Under the pieces are notes generated by a model. That model had not been told where the DNA came from and made no database searches. It saw only the letters and a program-made list of their open reading frames with translations. Positions 1 through 6,471 of a DNA stretch of 7,734 nucleotides are shown here, one piece after another (the first letter of the stretch is position 1; each line of letters begins with the position of its first letter). A program made the translations under genes and the position numbers. This DNA comes from an uncultured Porphyromonas sp. (GTDB taxonomy: Bacteria > Bacteroidota > Bacteroidia > Bacteroidales > Porphyromonadaceae): assembly GCF_934359325.1 (NCBI RefSeq), contig NZ_CAKRLH010000077.1:1-7734 (forward strand), in the 5' to 3' direction.

Positions 1-2336
1 GGTATGTCGAGCCGGGAGGAGAGACCGAAGGCGGAGATGCCGTAGATGATCCCAAAGTTTGCCGTCTTTGCCCGACGCCGCATCTCTCCGGTCACCTCCT
101 CACGAGGCACACCGAAGATCCTCGCTGCCGTGGCGGCATGGATGTCTGCTCCGTGGCGGAAGGCGTCGATCAGGGAGGGATCGCCGCTCAGGTGCGCCAT
201 CAGCCGCAGCTCCACCTGAGAGTAGTCGGCACTGACGAAGAGATCGCCGGCAGCGGGATCGTTTCCGGTAAAGGCCTTGCGTATCTCCCGCCCCTGCTCA
301 TCCCGCACCGGGATATTCTGCAGATTGGGGTCGCTCGAGGAGAGCCGACCGGTTGCTGTCTTTGCCTGGTGGTAGGTGGTGTGGATCCGTCCAGTCTCGG
401 GGTGGATCATCGAGGGAAGGGGGATCAGGTAGGTGCTGAGCAGCTTGGAGAGGCCGCGGTAGTCGAGGATCAGCCCGACGACGGGGTGCAGGTGGCGGAT
501 CTTCTCTAGATCCTCCTCTCGTGTGGAGTACTGACCGGTTCGGGTCTTCTTGGGCTTCGACAGCAGCTGCAGGTGATCGAAGAGGAGCTCACCCACCTCC
601 TTGGGGGAGTTGATATTGACCGGATACCCGTCCACAGAGTCGTAGATCTGCTGCTCCAGTCGCTTCAGCGCCTGCTCCATCTCGCCGATCGCCTCGCTGA
701 GGAGGATCTCATCGACACGCACCCCCGCCTGCTCCATCTCCAGCAGCACGCCCATCAGAGGCATCTCGATGTCGTAGAAGAGTGACCTCAGGTGCTCCTC
801 CTCCATCTGTGGCGAGAGGTGGTGATAGAGCTGGAGCGTCACGTCGGCGTCCTCCGCGGCGTAGGGCAGCACTTCCTTCGGATCCACCTCACGCATCGTC
901 CGCTGCTGCCGTCCCTTCCCGATCAGCTGCTCGATCGGGATCGGGCGGTACCGCAGCAGCGTCTCGGAGAGGTAGTCCATCCCGTGACGCGACTCCGGAT
1001 CCAGCAGGTAGTGCGCCAGCATCGTATCCCAGAGCGGAGGGACGGCGTGGATGTCGTATCGGGCGAGGAACTTGAGGTCAAACTTCCCATTGTGCGCTAC
1101 CTTCACCTTCTCGGGGTCGGCAAAAAAGGGAGCCAGGGGTCTCAGCAGCTCCTTCGCCTTCTCCATCTCCTCCGGCAGGGGAATGTACCACGCCTCATGG
1201 GGTCGGACGGCGAAGGAGATCCCGACGAGGTGATCCTGCATGCCGTCCAGACCGTCCGTCTCGGTGTCGAAGGCAAAGGCCTCCGCGCCGGAGAGTGCAT
1301 TGAGGAGCGCTCTCATCTCTGTCCCGCTGGAGACTGAGGTGTAGGTGTGCTCCACCGTCGTGATGTCCCCGACCGACTTGTCCTCGAGCGGCTCCGCCAG
1401 CTCCTCCGGAGTGAGGTCAAAGAGGGACCTCTGCGGCGCGGGTGTCGGGGACTCCTCGAGGAGTGCCTTCTTCTTGGACCGGAAGTCCAACTCATCGTAG
1501 ATCTCCACCAGTCGCTGCCTGTCCTCGGTCGTGCGTGTCATCTCCTCCAGGGAGACCTCTATCGGCACATCGGTGACGATGGTGACGAGACGGCGTGAGG
1601 TGTCGAGCTGCTTCCGGTAGTCGATCAGGTTTTGCTTCATCTTCCCCTTCAGCTCCCCGATATGGTCGTAGATCCCCTCGATGGTGCCGTACGTCCTCAG
1701 GAGATCAGCCGCACGCTTCTTCCCCACCCCCGGCACCCCGGGGACGTTGTCCGACGCATCGCCCATCAGTGCCAGATAGTCGCGCACCTGCGATGCGTCC
1801 GTGAGGTCGTGCTTCGCCGCCACCTCGCCGGGACCTAGGCGATCGAAGCCCCCCGAGCTCCCCGGCGACAGCATATGCACCCGCTCCGACACCAGCTGAC
1901 CGTAGTCCTTGTCCGGCGTCACCATCAGCACCTCCAGATCCGGGTGCGCCGCCGAGAATCGCATCGCCAGCGTCCCGATCACGTCGTCCGCCTCGTAGCC
2001 CTCCACCTCGTAGCTCCGCACGCCACGCGCCCGGATGATCTCCCGGATGTAGGGGAGGGCAAAGGTGATCGCCTCGGGCTGCTTCGCCCGCTGCGCCTTG
2101 TACTCCTCATACTCCTCGCTGCGAAAGGTTCCTCCCGACGGATCGAAGACCACCGCCAGGTACTGCCCCTCTGCCGCCTCCAGGATCTTGTCGAAGGTAT
2201 TGATAAATCCGAGCACGGCGGAGGTGTCCTCGCCCCGACGATTGAGCATCGGACGATTGGCGAAGGGGAAGTAGCCCCGATAGATCATCGCGAAGGCATC
2301 GATAAGGTAGAGTCGTGTGGGAGTCTGCTGAGTCAT
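1..2336 (-). CDS. polA: DNA polymerase I (C-terminus beyond left edge)
   Basis: Reading leftward from the ATG at 2336-2334 there are 778 uninterrupted codons with no stop before the window edge. The product fills gaps and removes RNA primers during replication and repair. The 5'-nuclease domain (about residues 1-290) has EADD at 115-118, DKD at 142-144 and GDASDN at 192-197. The 3'-5' proofreading domain has DTET at 357-360, D420 and YAAED at 492-496, so its metal ligands (E. coli D355, E357, D424, D501) look intact. The polymerase domain has R664, motif A DYSQVEL with D704 and E709, and the O-helix with R753, K757, F761 and Y765, matching E. coli R754, K758, F762 and Y766. Numbering is within a few residues of the 928-residue E. 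coli enzyme, so about 150 residues, including motif C, are missing off the edge. The N-terminus (LYLIDAFAMIYRGYF) resembles Bacteroidota PolA. The identification is very secure. Confidence 0.97.
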   Translation of the reverse strand, partial: MTQQTPTRLYLIDAFAMIYRGYFPFANRPMLNRRGEDTSAVLGFINTFDKILEAAEGQYLAVVFDPSGGTFRSEEYEEYKAQRAKQPEAITFALPYIREIIRARGVRSYEVEGYEADDVIGTLAMRFSAAHPDLEVLMVTPDKDYGQLVSERVHMLSPGSSGGFDRLGPGEVAAKHDLTDASQVRDYLALMGDASDNVPGVPGVGKKRAADLLRTYGTIEGIYDHIGELKGKMKQNLIDYRKQLDTSRRLVTIVTDVPIEVSLEEMTRTTEDRQRLVEIYDELDFRSKKKALLEESPTPAPQRSLFDLTPEELAEPLEDKSVGDITTVEHTYTSVSSGTEMRALLNALSGAEAFAFDTETDGLDGMQDHLVGISFAVRPHEAWYIPLPEEMEKAKELLRPLAPFFADPEKVKVAHNGKFDLKFLARYDIHAVPPLWDTMLAHYLLDPESRHGMDYLSETLLRYRPIPIEQLIGKGRQQRTMREVDPKEVLPYAAEDADVTLQLYHHLSPQMEEEHLRSLFYDIEMPLMGVLLEMEQAGVRVDEILLSEAIGEMEQALKRLEQQIYDSVDGYPVNINSPKEVGELLFDHLQLLSKPKKTRTGQYSTREEDLEKIRHLHPVVGLILDYRGLSKLLSTYLIPLPSMIHPETGRIHTTYHQAKTATGRLSSSDPNLQNIPVRDEQGREIRKAFTGNDPAAGDLFVSADYSQVELRLMAHLSGDPSLIDAFRHGADIHAATAARIFGVPREEVTGEMRRRAKTANFGIIYGISAFGLSSRLDI

Positions 2337-2419
2337 ATAAATTAGTGCCTGGTTGATTTGGATAGGAAAAGGTACCAAAAAATAACCGGACCCTCTCCCT
2401 CTGTCGATCCCGCAGGCAA

Positions 2420-2518
2420 GGTGACGCAGGTGACGGGTACAGAAACCAAGCTCGATGTGAAGAGTCGGAGTAAGGCACCCCTTGCGGGTCGAACTACCCA
2501 TCTAAGAAGTGCGTCACC
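2420..2518. other. Possible structured RNA or folded intergenic element
   Basis: Several complementary segments nest inside each other. GGTGACGCA at 2420-2428 pairs perfectly with TGCGTCACC at 2510-2518. Inside it, GGGTA at 2435-2439 pairs with TACCC at 2495-2499. Inside that, GTAAGG at 2470-2475 pairs with CCTTGC at 2480-2485 across a four-base loop, with one G-U pair. There are also competing pairings, such as GGGT 2486-2489 with ACCC 2496-2499 and CCCGCA 2409-2414 with TGCGGG 2483-2488. This could be a small RNA, a leader on one of the flanking transcripts, or chance. I do not recognise a known RNA family, and the strand is undecided. Confidence 0.25.
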
Positions 2519-2561
2519 CCTGGAGAGATCCACACAGAGTGGAGCCGATTTCACTGAAGTC

Positions 2562-2623
2562 TAATACCGGGTTTAGTGATCACTAAACCCGGTATTAGTG
2601 ATCACTAAACCCGGTAATAGTGA
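2562..2623. repeat. 22-bp tandem repeat with perfect 36-bp palindrome
   Basis: Bases 2562-2597 form a perfect 36-bp palindrome centred between 2579 and 2580. It overlaps two exact head-to-tail copies of a 22-bp unit, 2573-2594 and 2595-2616. The 14-bp palindrome TTAGTGATCACTAA therefore occurs twice (2573-2586 and 2595-2608) at a 22-bp spacing, near two helical turns. A third, broken half-site (TAGTGA) follows at 2618-2623. Each arm carries ACCCGGT or its complement, and each centre has a GATC. Two symmetric sites on the same face of the helix suggest an operator or a protein-binding array; a cruciform or transcript hairpin is also possible. It lies about 155 bases upstream of the lipoprotein start and 225 bases upstream of polA. 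There are no unique spacers, so it is not a CRISPR array. Confidence 0.9.
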
Positions 2624-2777
2624 GATGTCTGATACAGCACTGGAGGGTTGTTTGCTTTTTTGACGTTAGGTGCAGTATTTCGGGAGGGGCGTTGTTAGGT
2701 AGGTGTAAGGGGATGAGGTCGCCGCCTCTGACCCGAAGATTAGTTTTATTTCTCACACAATAATTTTTCAGGACATC

Positions 2778-3137
2778 ATGAAGTCACTACTCAAGGTCGG
2801 CGCACTCGCCACCATCACCCTCCTCACCGCCTTCGGTGCCACCGGCTGCAAGGATAAGAATAAGCCGGTCAATCCGGACCAGATCACCGTCACCCTCGAC
2901 GCCTCCGCCAAGACTATCGAGGTGGGCAAGAGCGAGACGCTCAAGGCCACCGTCAAGGGGAAGAACGTCAAGGGCGTCACCATCCTATGGCAGAGCAGCG
3001 ACCCGAAGGTCGCCACCGTGGACAAGAGCGGCACCGTCAAGGGCATCAAGCCCGGTACCGCCAAGGTAACCGCTACTGCTTCGCGCGGCAAGGCCTCCGC
3101 CTCCTGCGCCATCACCGTCAAGGAAACCAAGAAATAA
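2778..3137 (+). CDS. Small lipoprotein with one bacterial Ig-like (BIG2) domain
   Basis: The 119-residue product starts with a lipoprotein signal: MKSLLK, a hydrophobic stretch to about residue 19, then ATGC with Cys24 as the likely lipidated residue. After the Cys comes a short charged linker (KDKNKPVNPDQ). The KD pair just after it faintly resembles the acidic surface-export signals of Bacteroidota lipoproteins, but is not a clear match. Residues about 36-115 form a single BIG2-type Ig-like domain: VEVGKS-like strand at 47-52, then WQSSDPKVATVDKSG at 71-85 and GIKPGTAKVTATA at 89-101. BIG2 domains usually act in adhesion or as scaffolds on surface proteins, where they are joined to other domains; a stand-alone one is small. 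Expected location is the outer membrane, facing the periplasm or the surface. The function is unknown. It appears to be transcribed alone, as a terminator follows 29 bases after the stop. Confidence 0.87.
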   Translation: MKSLLKVGALATITLLTAFGATGCKDKNKPVNPDQITVTLDASAKTIEVGKSETLKATVKGKNVKGVTILWQSSDPKVATVDKSGTVKGIKPGTAKVTATASRGKASASCAITVKETKK

Positions 3138-3166
3138 CTCATACATTACTCACCAACCCTTCTGTG

Positions 3167-3202
3167 AAAAAATGCCGCACCTTACCGGTGTGGCATTTTT
3201 TG
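3167..3202 (+). terminator. Intrinsic terminator after the lipoprotein gene
   Basis: AAAAAATGCCGCACC (3167-3181) pairs with GGTGTGGCATTTTTT (3187-3201) over 15 base pairs, with one G-U pair and a five-base loop TTACC. The six As on the left and six Ts on the right would let it work in both directions. It starts 29 bases after the lipoprotein stop and isolates that gene from nrdDG. Confidence 0.93.
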
Positions 3203-3207
3203 TTGGT

Positions 3208-3225
3208 TGTCATCCGGAGATGACA
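3208..3225. promoter_or_regulatory. Inverted repeat, candidate operator
   Basis: TGTCATC and GATGACA form perfect 7-bp arms around the four-base centre CGGA. The size and symmetry suit a dimeric regulator. It lies six bases after the terminator T-run and about 225 bases upstream of nrdD, which is far for a repressor but possible for an activator. No specific regulator can be named. Confidence 0.3.
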
Positions 3226-3305
3226 CTTTGGAGAGATCCGTGGACTTTAACACTTTTCCGATCCTTCGAAGTGGTTGCGACAAGTGCTAATGTGGAGCGA
3301 GAAGG

Positions 3306-3338
3306 GACAAAAAGTCAGACATTCTTTGGACTTTTGTC
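3306..3338. promoter_or_regulatory. Inverted repeat upstream of nrdDG
   Basis: GACAAAAAGTC at 3306-3316 and GACTTTTGTC at 3329-3338 are complementary except for one extra A in the left arm, with 12 bases between them. The element lies 110-140 bases before the nrdD start, close to where a promoter would be expected. It could be an operator with widely spaced half-sites or a hairpin in the leader. The function is inferred from position only. Confidence 0.35.
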
Positions 3339-3448
3339 ATAGTTTTAGTGGACAACTTTGGCTAACTTAGTCGGCGAATACGAGGAGAGAGTTTCCCACT
3401 TCTCACCAAGACAAAATCACTACATCACTTATTATCAGCGTTTTATAT

Positions 3449-5683
3449 ATGGAGACCACAGTGCTTAGCAGGGAGAGAGTTGCCCAGACGGATCGCTCGA
3501 CCACTACGCCACGCCAATCGCCGACGACCACCCTGCTTGAGGTGATCAAGCGGGACGGGCGGCGCGTACCCTTCGACAAGAGCAAGATCACCATCGCCAT
3601 CGAGAAGGCGATGAACTCCTCCTCGGGGATCTACGAGGCGGGGCAGGCAGCACAGATCGCCGACGAGATAGAGAGCTATGCCGCCGTCGTCCGCACACCG
3701 ATGACGATCCACTCCATAGAGGAGATGGTCTACTACAAGCTGACCATGTACGGCAACATCGCCACCGCCAAGGCGTACGAGAGCTACCGGTCGGTGCAGG
3801 AGTTTAAGCGCCAGAGCAATACCAACGACTCCAGCATCCTCGGCATCCTTAATAAGACCAACCGTGGCGTGATGGACGAGAACTCAAATAAGGACGCCAA
3901 GATCGTCTCCACGCAGCGCGACCTGATCGCCGGCGAGGTCTCCAAGGATATCGCCCGCCGACTCCTTATGCCGGCAGACATCGTGATGGCGCACGACAGC
4001 GGCGCGATCCACTTCCACGATATGGACTACATCATCCAGCCGATGTTCAATTGCTGCCTGATCAATCTCGAGGATATGCTTCGCCGCGGCACCTGCATCA
4101 ATGGGAAGAAGATCGACAGCCCCAAGAGCTTCCAGGTCGCCTGCACCATCACGACGCAGATCATCGCCCAGGTCGCCTCGGGTCAGTATGGCGGGCAGTC
4201 GATCAACGGCATCGACCGCATCCTCGCACCTTACGTGCGACGAAGCTTCGACAAGTATCTCAAGTACGCCCTCGATGACCAGGAGAAGATCTACGGCATA
4301 GAGCCCAATCTCGAGAAGGCGAAGGAGGTGGCGTGGAAGCGGACGAAGAAGGAGGTGAAGGACGGCATCCAGACGATCCAGTATCAGATCAATACCCTCA
4401 TGACGACGAATGGGCAGGCTCCTTTTGTCACCCTCTTTATGTACTTCCAGCCGGGGTACGAGTACGAGCGTGAGGCGGCGCTGATCACCGAGGAGATCCT
4501 CCGGCAGCGCCTCGAGGGGATCAAGAATGAGTCAGACGTCTACGTGACGCCCGCTTTCCCAAAGCTCATCTACGTCCTCGACGAGCACAACGTCCACCCC
4601 GACAGCAAGTACTACTACCTCACCGAGCTGGCCGCGAAGTGCACCGCCCGCCGTATGTACCCCGACTACATCTCTGCGAAGAAGATGCGGGAGATCTATA
4701 AGGGCAACGTCTTTGCCCCGATGGGCTGCCGCAGCTTCCTCTCCCCCTGGCAGGATGAGGAGGGGAGGTATGTCTTCGATGGCCGATTCAATATGGGCGT
4801 TGTCAGCCTGAACCTTCCTCAGATCGGCATCCTCTCCGGTCGGGACGAGGAGCGCTACTTCACCATCCTCGAGAAGCGACTCGAGCTCTGCAAGCGGGCG
4901 CTCCTCTTCCGCTACGAGCTGCTCAAGGACGTCACCAGCGACGTCTCGCCGATCCACTGGCAGTATGGGGCGATCGCCCGGCTGAGGCCGCACCAGAGGA
5001 TCTACGACTACCTCCAGAGGGGCTACGCCACCATCTCGCTCGGCTACATCGGTCTCTACGAGGCCTCTATGCTGGTGACGGGAGAGCCGCACACGACCGA
5101 GGAGGGACATCGATTTGCGCTCCGGGTGATGCGCCGGCTCAGGCAGGCTGTGGATGAGTGGAAGGCGGAGACCGGGCTCGGCTTTGCCCTCTACGGCACG
5201 CCCGCCGAGAGCCTCACCAATCGCTTTGCCAAGATCGACCTCGCCCGCTTCGGCTCCATAGAGAACGTCACCGACAAGGGCTATTACACCAATAGCTACC
5301 ACGTCGATGTGCGGGAGCCGATCAGCGTCTTCGAGAAGTTTGACTTCGAGAGCGAGTTTCAGGACCTCTCCACCGGCGGCATGATCTCCTACGTTGAGAT
5401 CCCCAATATGACCAATAACATCCCCGCCGTGCTGACGATGATCCGCTACATCTACGACCACATCACGTACGGGGAGTTCAATACCAAGAGCGATTACTGC
5501 CACGTCTGCGGCTTCGACGGTGAGATCAAGGTGAATGATGACAACGAGTGGGAGTGCCCTCAGTGCCACAATAAGGACCGCTCCAAGCTCACCGTCATCC
5601 GGCGCACCTGCGGCTACCTCGGAGAAAACTTCTGGAACGAAGGGCGGACAAAGGAGATCAAGTCCCGCGTCCTGCACATTTAG
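3449..5683 (+). CDS. nrdD: Anaerobic ribonucleoside-triphosphate reductase, large subunit (class III)
   Basis: This 744-residue glycyl-radical enzyme reduces ribonucleoside triphosphates to dNTPs without oxygen, in the cytoplasm. After a Ser/Thr-rich start of about 28 residues comes one ATP-cone domain (about 29-121, VIKRDGRRVPFDKSKI), which in this family senses ATP/dATP. The catalytic barrel holds NCC at 201-203, one of which should match the T4 active-site Cys79, and MGCRSFLS with Cys427, matching T4 Cys290. A zinc site is formed by Cys684, Cys687, Cys703 and Cys706. Near the C-terminus RRTCGYLG carries the radical Gly722, followed by the usual WNEGR tail. All key residues look present, so the enzyme should be active. 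E. coli and T4 NrdD use formate as reductant; I infer the same here but did not prove the subclass. No other Met lies before the ATP cone, which supports this start. The activase gene nrdG follows five bases later. Confidence 0.98.
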   Translation: METTVLSRERVAQTDRSTTTPRQSPTTTLLEVIKRDGRRVPFDKSKITIAIEKAMNSSSGIYEAGQAAQIADEIESYAAVVRTPMTIHSIEEMVYYKLTMYGNIATAKAYESYRSVQEFKRQSNTNDSSILGILNKTNRGVMDENSNKDAKIVSTQRDLIAGEVSKDIARRLLMPADIVMAHDSGAIHFHDMDYIIQPMFNCCLINLEDMLRRGTCINGKKIDSPKSFQVACTITTQIIAQVASGQYGGQSINGIDRILAPYVRRSFDKYLKYALDDQEKIYGIEPNLEKAKEVAWKRTKKEVKDGIQTIQYQINTLMTTNGQAPFVTLFMYFQPGYEYEREAALITEEILRQRLEGIKNESDVYVTPAFPKLIYVLDEHNVHPDSKYYYLTELAAKCTARRMYPDYISAKKMREIYKGNVFAPMGCRSFLSPWQDEEGRYVFDGRFNMGVVSLNLPQIGILSGRDEERYFTILEKRLELCKRALLFRYELLKDVTSDVSPIHWQYGAIARLRPHQRIYDYLQRGYATISLGYIGLYEASMLVTGEPHTTEEGHRFALRVMRRLRQAVDEWKAETGLGFALYGTPAESLTNRFAKIDLARFGSIENVTDKGYYTNSYHVDVREPISVFEKFDFESEFQDLSTGGMISYVEIPNMTNNIPAVLTMIRYIYDHITYGEFNTKSDYCHVCGFDGEIKVNDDNEWECPQCHNKDRSKLTVIRRTCGYLGENFWNEGRTKEIKSRVLHI

Positions 5684-5688
5684 TACCG

Positions 5689-6195
5689 ATGTCTCTCCAC
5701 TACGCACAGATCCGCCGGTACGACGTGGCCAATGGCGAGGGGATCCGCACCTCCGTCTTCGTCACCGGCTGCACGCTGCACTGCGTCGACTGCTTCAACG
5801 TCCTCTACCAAGACCCCGCCTACGGAACTGAGTGGAGCGAGGAGACGACCGCCCGGGTGATCGGCTACCTCCGTGACCCCAATGTCGCCGGGCTCACCCT
5901 CCTCGGGGGCGAACCGATGCAGAGCCCCGGGCTGGTGCCGGTGGTGGAGGAGATACGTCGGGCTCTGCCGGAGGGCAAGACGATCTGGGTCTACTCCGGC
6001 TACACCTACGAGCAGATCGTGGCGGACCCGGAGCGGCGGCGCCTCTTAGAGCTCTGCGATGTCCTCGTGGACGGACGCTTCGTCGCGCGACTCAAGGACC
6101 TGAGGCTCCGCTTCCGTGGCAGCTCCAATCAGCGGATCATCGCCATCCGCCCCTCCCTCGCCGCCGGTACCCCGATCCTCTACGATCCCGCGTAG
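5689..6195 (+). CDS. nrdG: Anaerobic ribonucleotide reductase activating protein (radical SAM)
   Basis: The 168-residue product is the radical-SAM activase that forms the glycyl radical on NrdD, using S-adenosylmethionine and a [4Fe-4S] cluster. The cluster ligands are Cys28, Cys32 and Cys35 in CTLHCVDCFN, the CxxxCxxC pattern of the family. GGEP at 73-76 is the SAM-binding motif, and NGEGIRTSVFVTGC at 15-28 is the usual NrdG lead-in. It is slightly longer than the 154-residue E. coli protein, mostly at the C-terminus. The ATG follows the nrdD stop after five bases, so the two genes are surely co-transcribed and probably translationally linked. A strong terminator after the stop ends the operon. 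Confidence 0.97.
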   Translation: MSLHYAQIRRYDVANGEGIRTSVFVTGCTLHCVDCFNVLYQDPAYGTEWSEETTARVIGYLRDPNVAGLTLLGGEPMQSPGLVPVVEEIRRALPEGKTIWVYSGYTYEQIVADPERRRLLELCDVLVDGRFVARLKDLRLRFRGSSNQRIIAIRPSLAAGTPILYDPA

Positions 6196-6213
6196 CCGCC
6201 CCCCGATGAGACC

Positions 6214-6252
6214 AAGAGGGACCGGGTCGCAGGACCCGGTCCCTCTTTTTTT
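6214..6252 (+). terminator. Intrinsic terminator of the nrdDG operon
   Basis: AAGAGGGACCGGGTC (6214-6228) pairs perfectly with GACCCGGTCCCTCTT (6233-6247) over 15 base pairs, with a GCAG loop, and runs into seven Ts (6246-6252). It begins 18 bases after the nrdG stop. Confidence 0.95.
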
Positions 6253-6255
6253 GGT

Positions 6256-6466
6256 TCACCCGACATTTCGCGTGATGGAGCAGTCGTGGAGAGAGAATAG
6301 ACGGAGCGTAAAGTAGTAGTCGTCACTATATCCGTAAGCGTTTCTCTTCATTACTTTGATCTTATTATTGATGCCTTCGACCTTTGCTGTTGAGAGCTTT
6401 CCATGATACCATGCCGGGATCTCTCTTTGCGGCAGAAATGGTGTTTACAAGCTTTACCAGAGGCTT
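6256..6466 (-). pseudogene. ISL3-type transposase, frameshifted 3' remnant
   Basis: Reading leftward to the stop at 6258-6256 gives WYHGKLSTAKVEGINNKI, then KVMKRNAYGYSDDYYF and FSLHDCSITRNVG. The VEGINNKIKxxKRxAYGY block is the C-terminal signature of ISL3-family (IS204/IS1001/IS1096/IS1165) DDE transposases, including the last catalytic Glu. Upstream the match continues in a different frame as KPLVKLVNTISAAKR (6466-6422). The frame shifts in the GA-rich stretch at about 6421-6430, and staying in either frame meets a stop. Only about 70 codons remain; most of the protein, and both IS ends as far as I can see, are missing. The stretch is visibly more A/T-rich than its neighbours, as expected for acquired DNA. 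It is a dead remnant. The similarity breaks off at about 6466, where the next remnant starts. Confidence 0.85.
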
Positions 6467-6471
6467 AAGGT

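Larger units (their letters stand above)
2337..2777. other. Gene-free region between polA and lipoprotein gene
   Basis: This 441-base stretch separates two divergent genes, so it should hold promoters for both. No reading frame in it looks like a real protein. It holds a potentially structured segment (2420-2518) and a palindromic 22-bp tandem repeat (2562-2623), listed separately. I looked for the Bacteroidota promoter pattern (TTTG at -33, TAnnTTTG at -7). For the lipoprotein gene the best pair is TTTG at 2651-2654 followed 21 bases later by TATTTCGG, with two mismatches; TAGTTTTA at 2741-2748 lacks a -33 partner. For polA there is only a T-rich stretch around 2380. None is good enough to call. 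There is no clear Shine-Dalgarno before either start, which is usual in this phylum. Confidence 0.6.
3138..3448. other. Gene-free region upstream of nrdDG
   Basis: This 311-base stretch holds the terminator of the lipoprotein gene (3167-3202) and then the presumed promoter and leader of nrdDG. Two inverted repeats lie in it (3208-3225 and 3306-3338, listed separately). Promoter-like elements are weak: CAACTTTG at 3353-3360 and TAACTTAG at 3363-3370 each differ by one base from TAnnTTTG, but no TTTG sits at the expected 20-base distance (the nearest, 3325-3328 and 3333-3336, are off by several bases). The last 30 bases before the nrdD ATG are A/T-rich (ending TTTTATAT) with no Shine-Dalgarno. 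I found no NrdR-box pair and no riboswitch that I recognise. Confidence 0.6.

Noticed and set aside
138..2345. Series of plus-strand open frames across the left third
   Set aside because: All are antisense to the unbroken polA frame, which has every expected motif; they are shadows.
2486..2499. tRNA T-arm-like sequence (GGGTAGTTCGACCC on the minus strand)
   Set aside because: The stem has four pairs instead of five, the loop is wrong, and no acceptor, D or anticodon arm is found around it.
2107..2564. Short open frames at and just outside the polA start, on both strands
   Set aside because: They overlap polA or each other in different frames, show no domain or signal peptide, and have Ser/Arg/Pro-rich compositions typical of non-coding frames.
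2562..2623. Tandem repeats considered as a CRISPR array
   Set aside because: The copies are directly adjacent with no spacers, and no cas genes are in the window.
3340..3370. Promoter -7 like elements upstream of nrdD (TAGTTTTA, CAACTTTG, TAACTTAG)
   Set aside because: Each is imperfect and none has a TTTG at the proper distance, so no specific promoter is called; they are noted under the intergenic entry.
4532..5707. Long minus-strand open frame of 391 codons opposite nrdD
   Set aside because: It lies antisense to a strongly conserved part of nrdD, and its composition (runs of Val, Asp, Leu, Gly, Ala) is what GC-rich codon use on the other strand produces. It has no recognisable domain.
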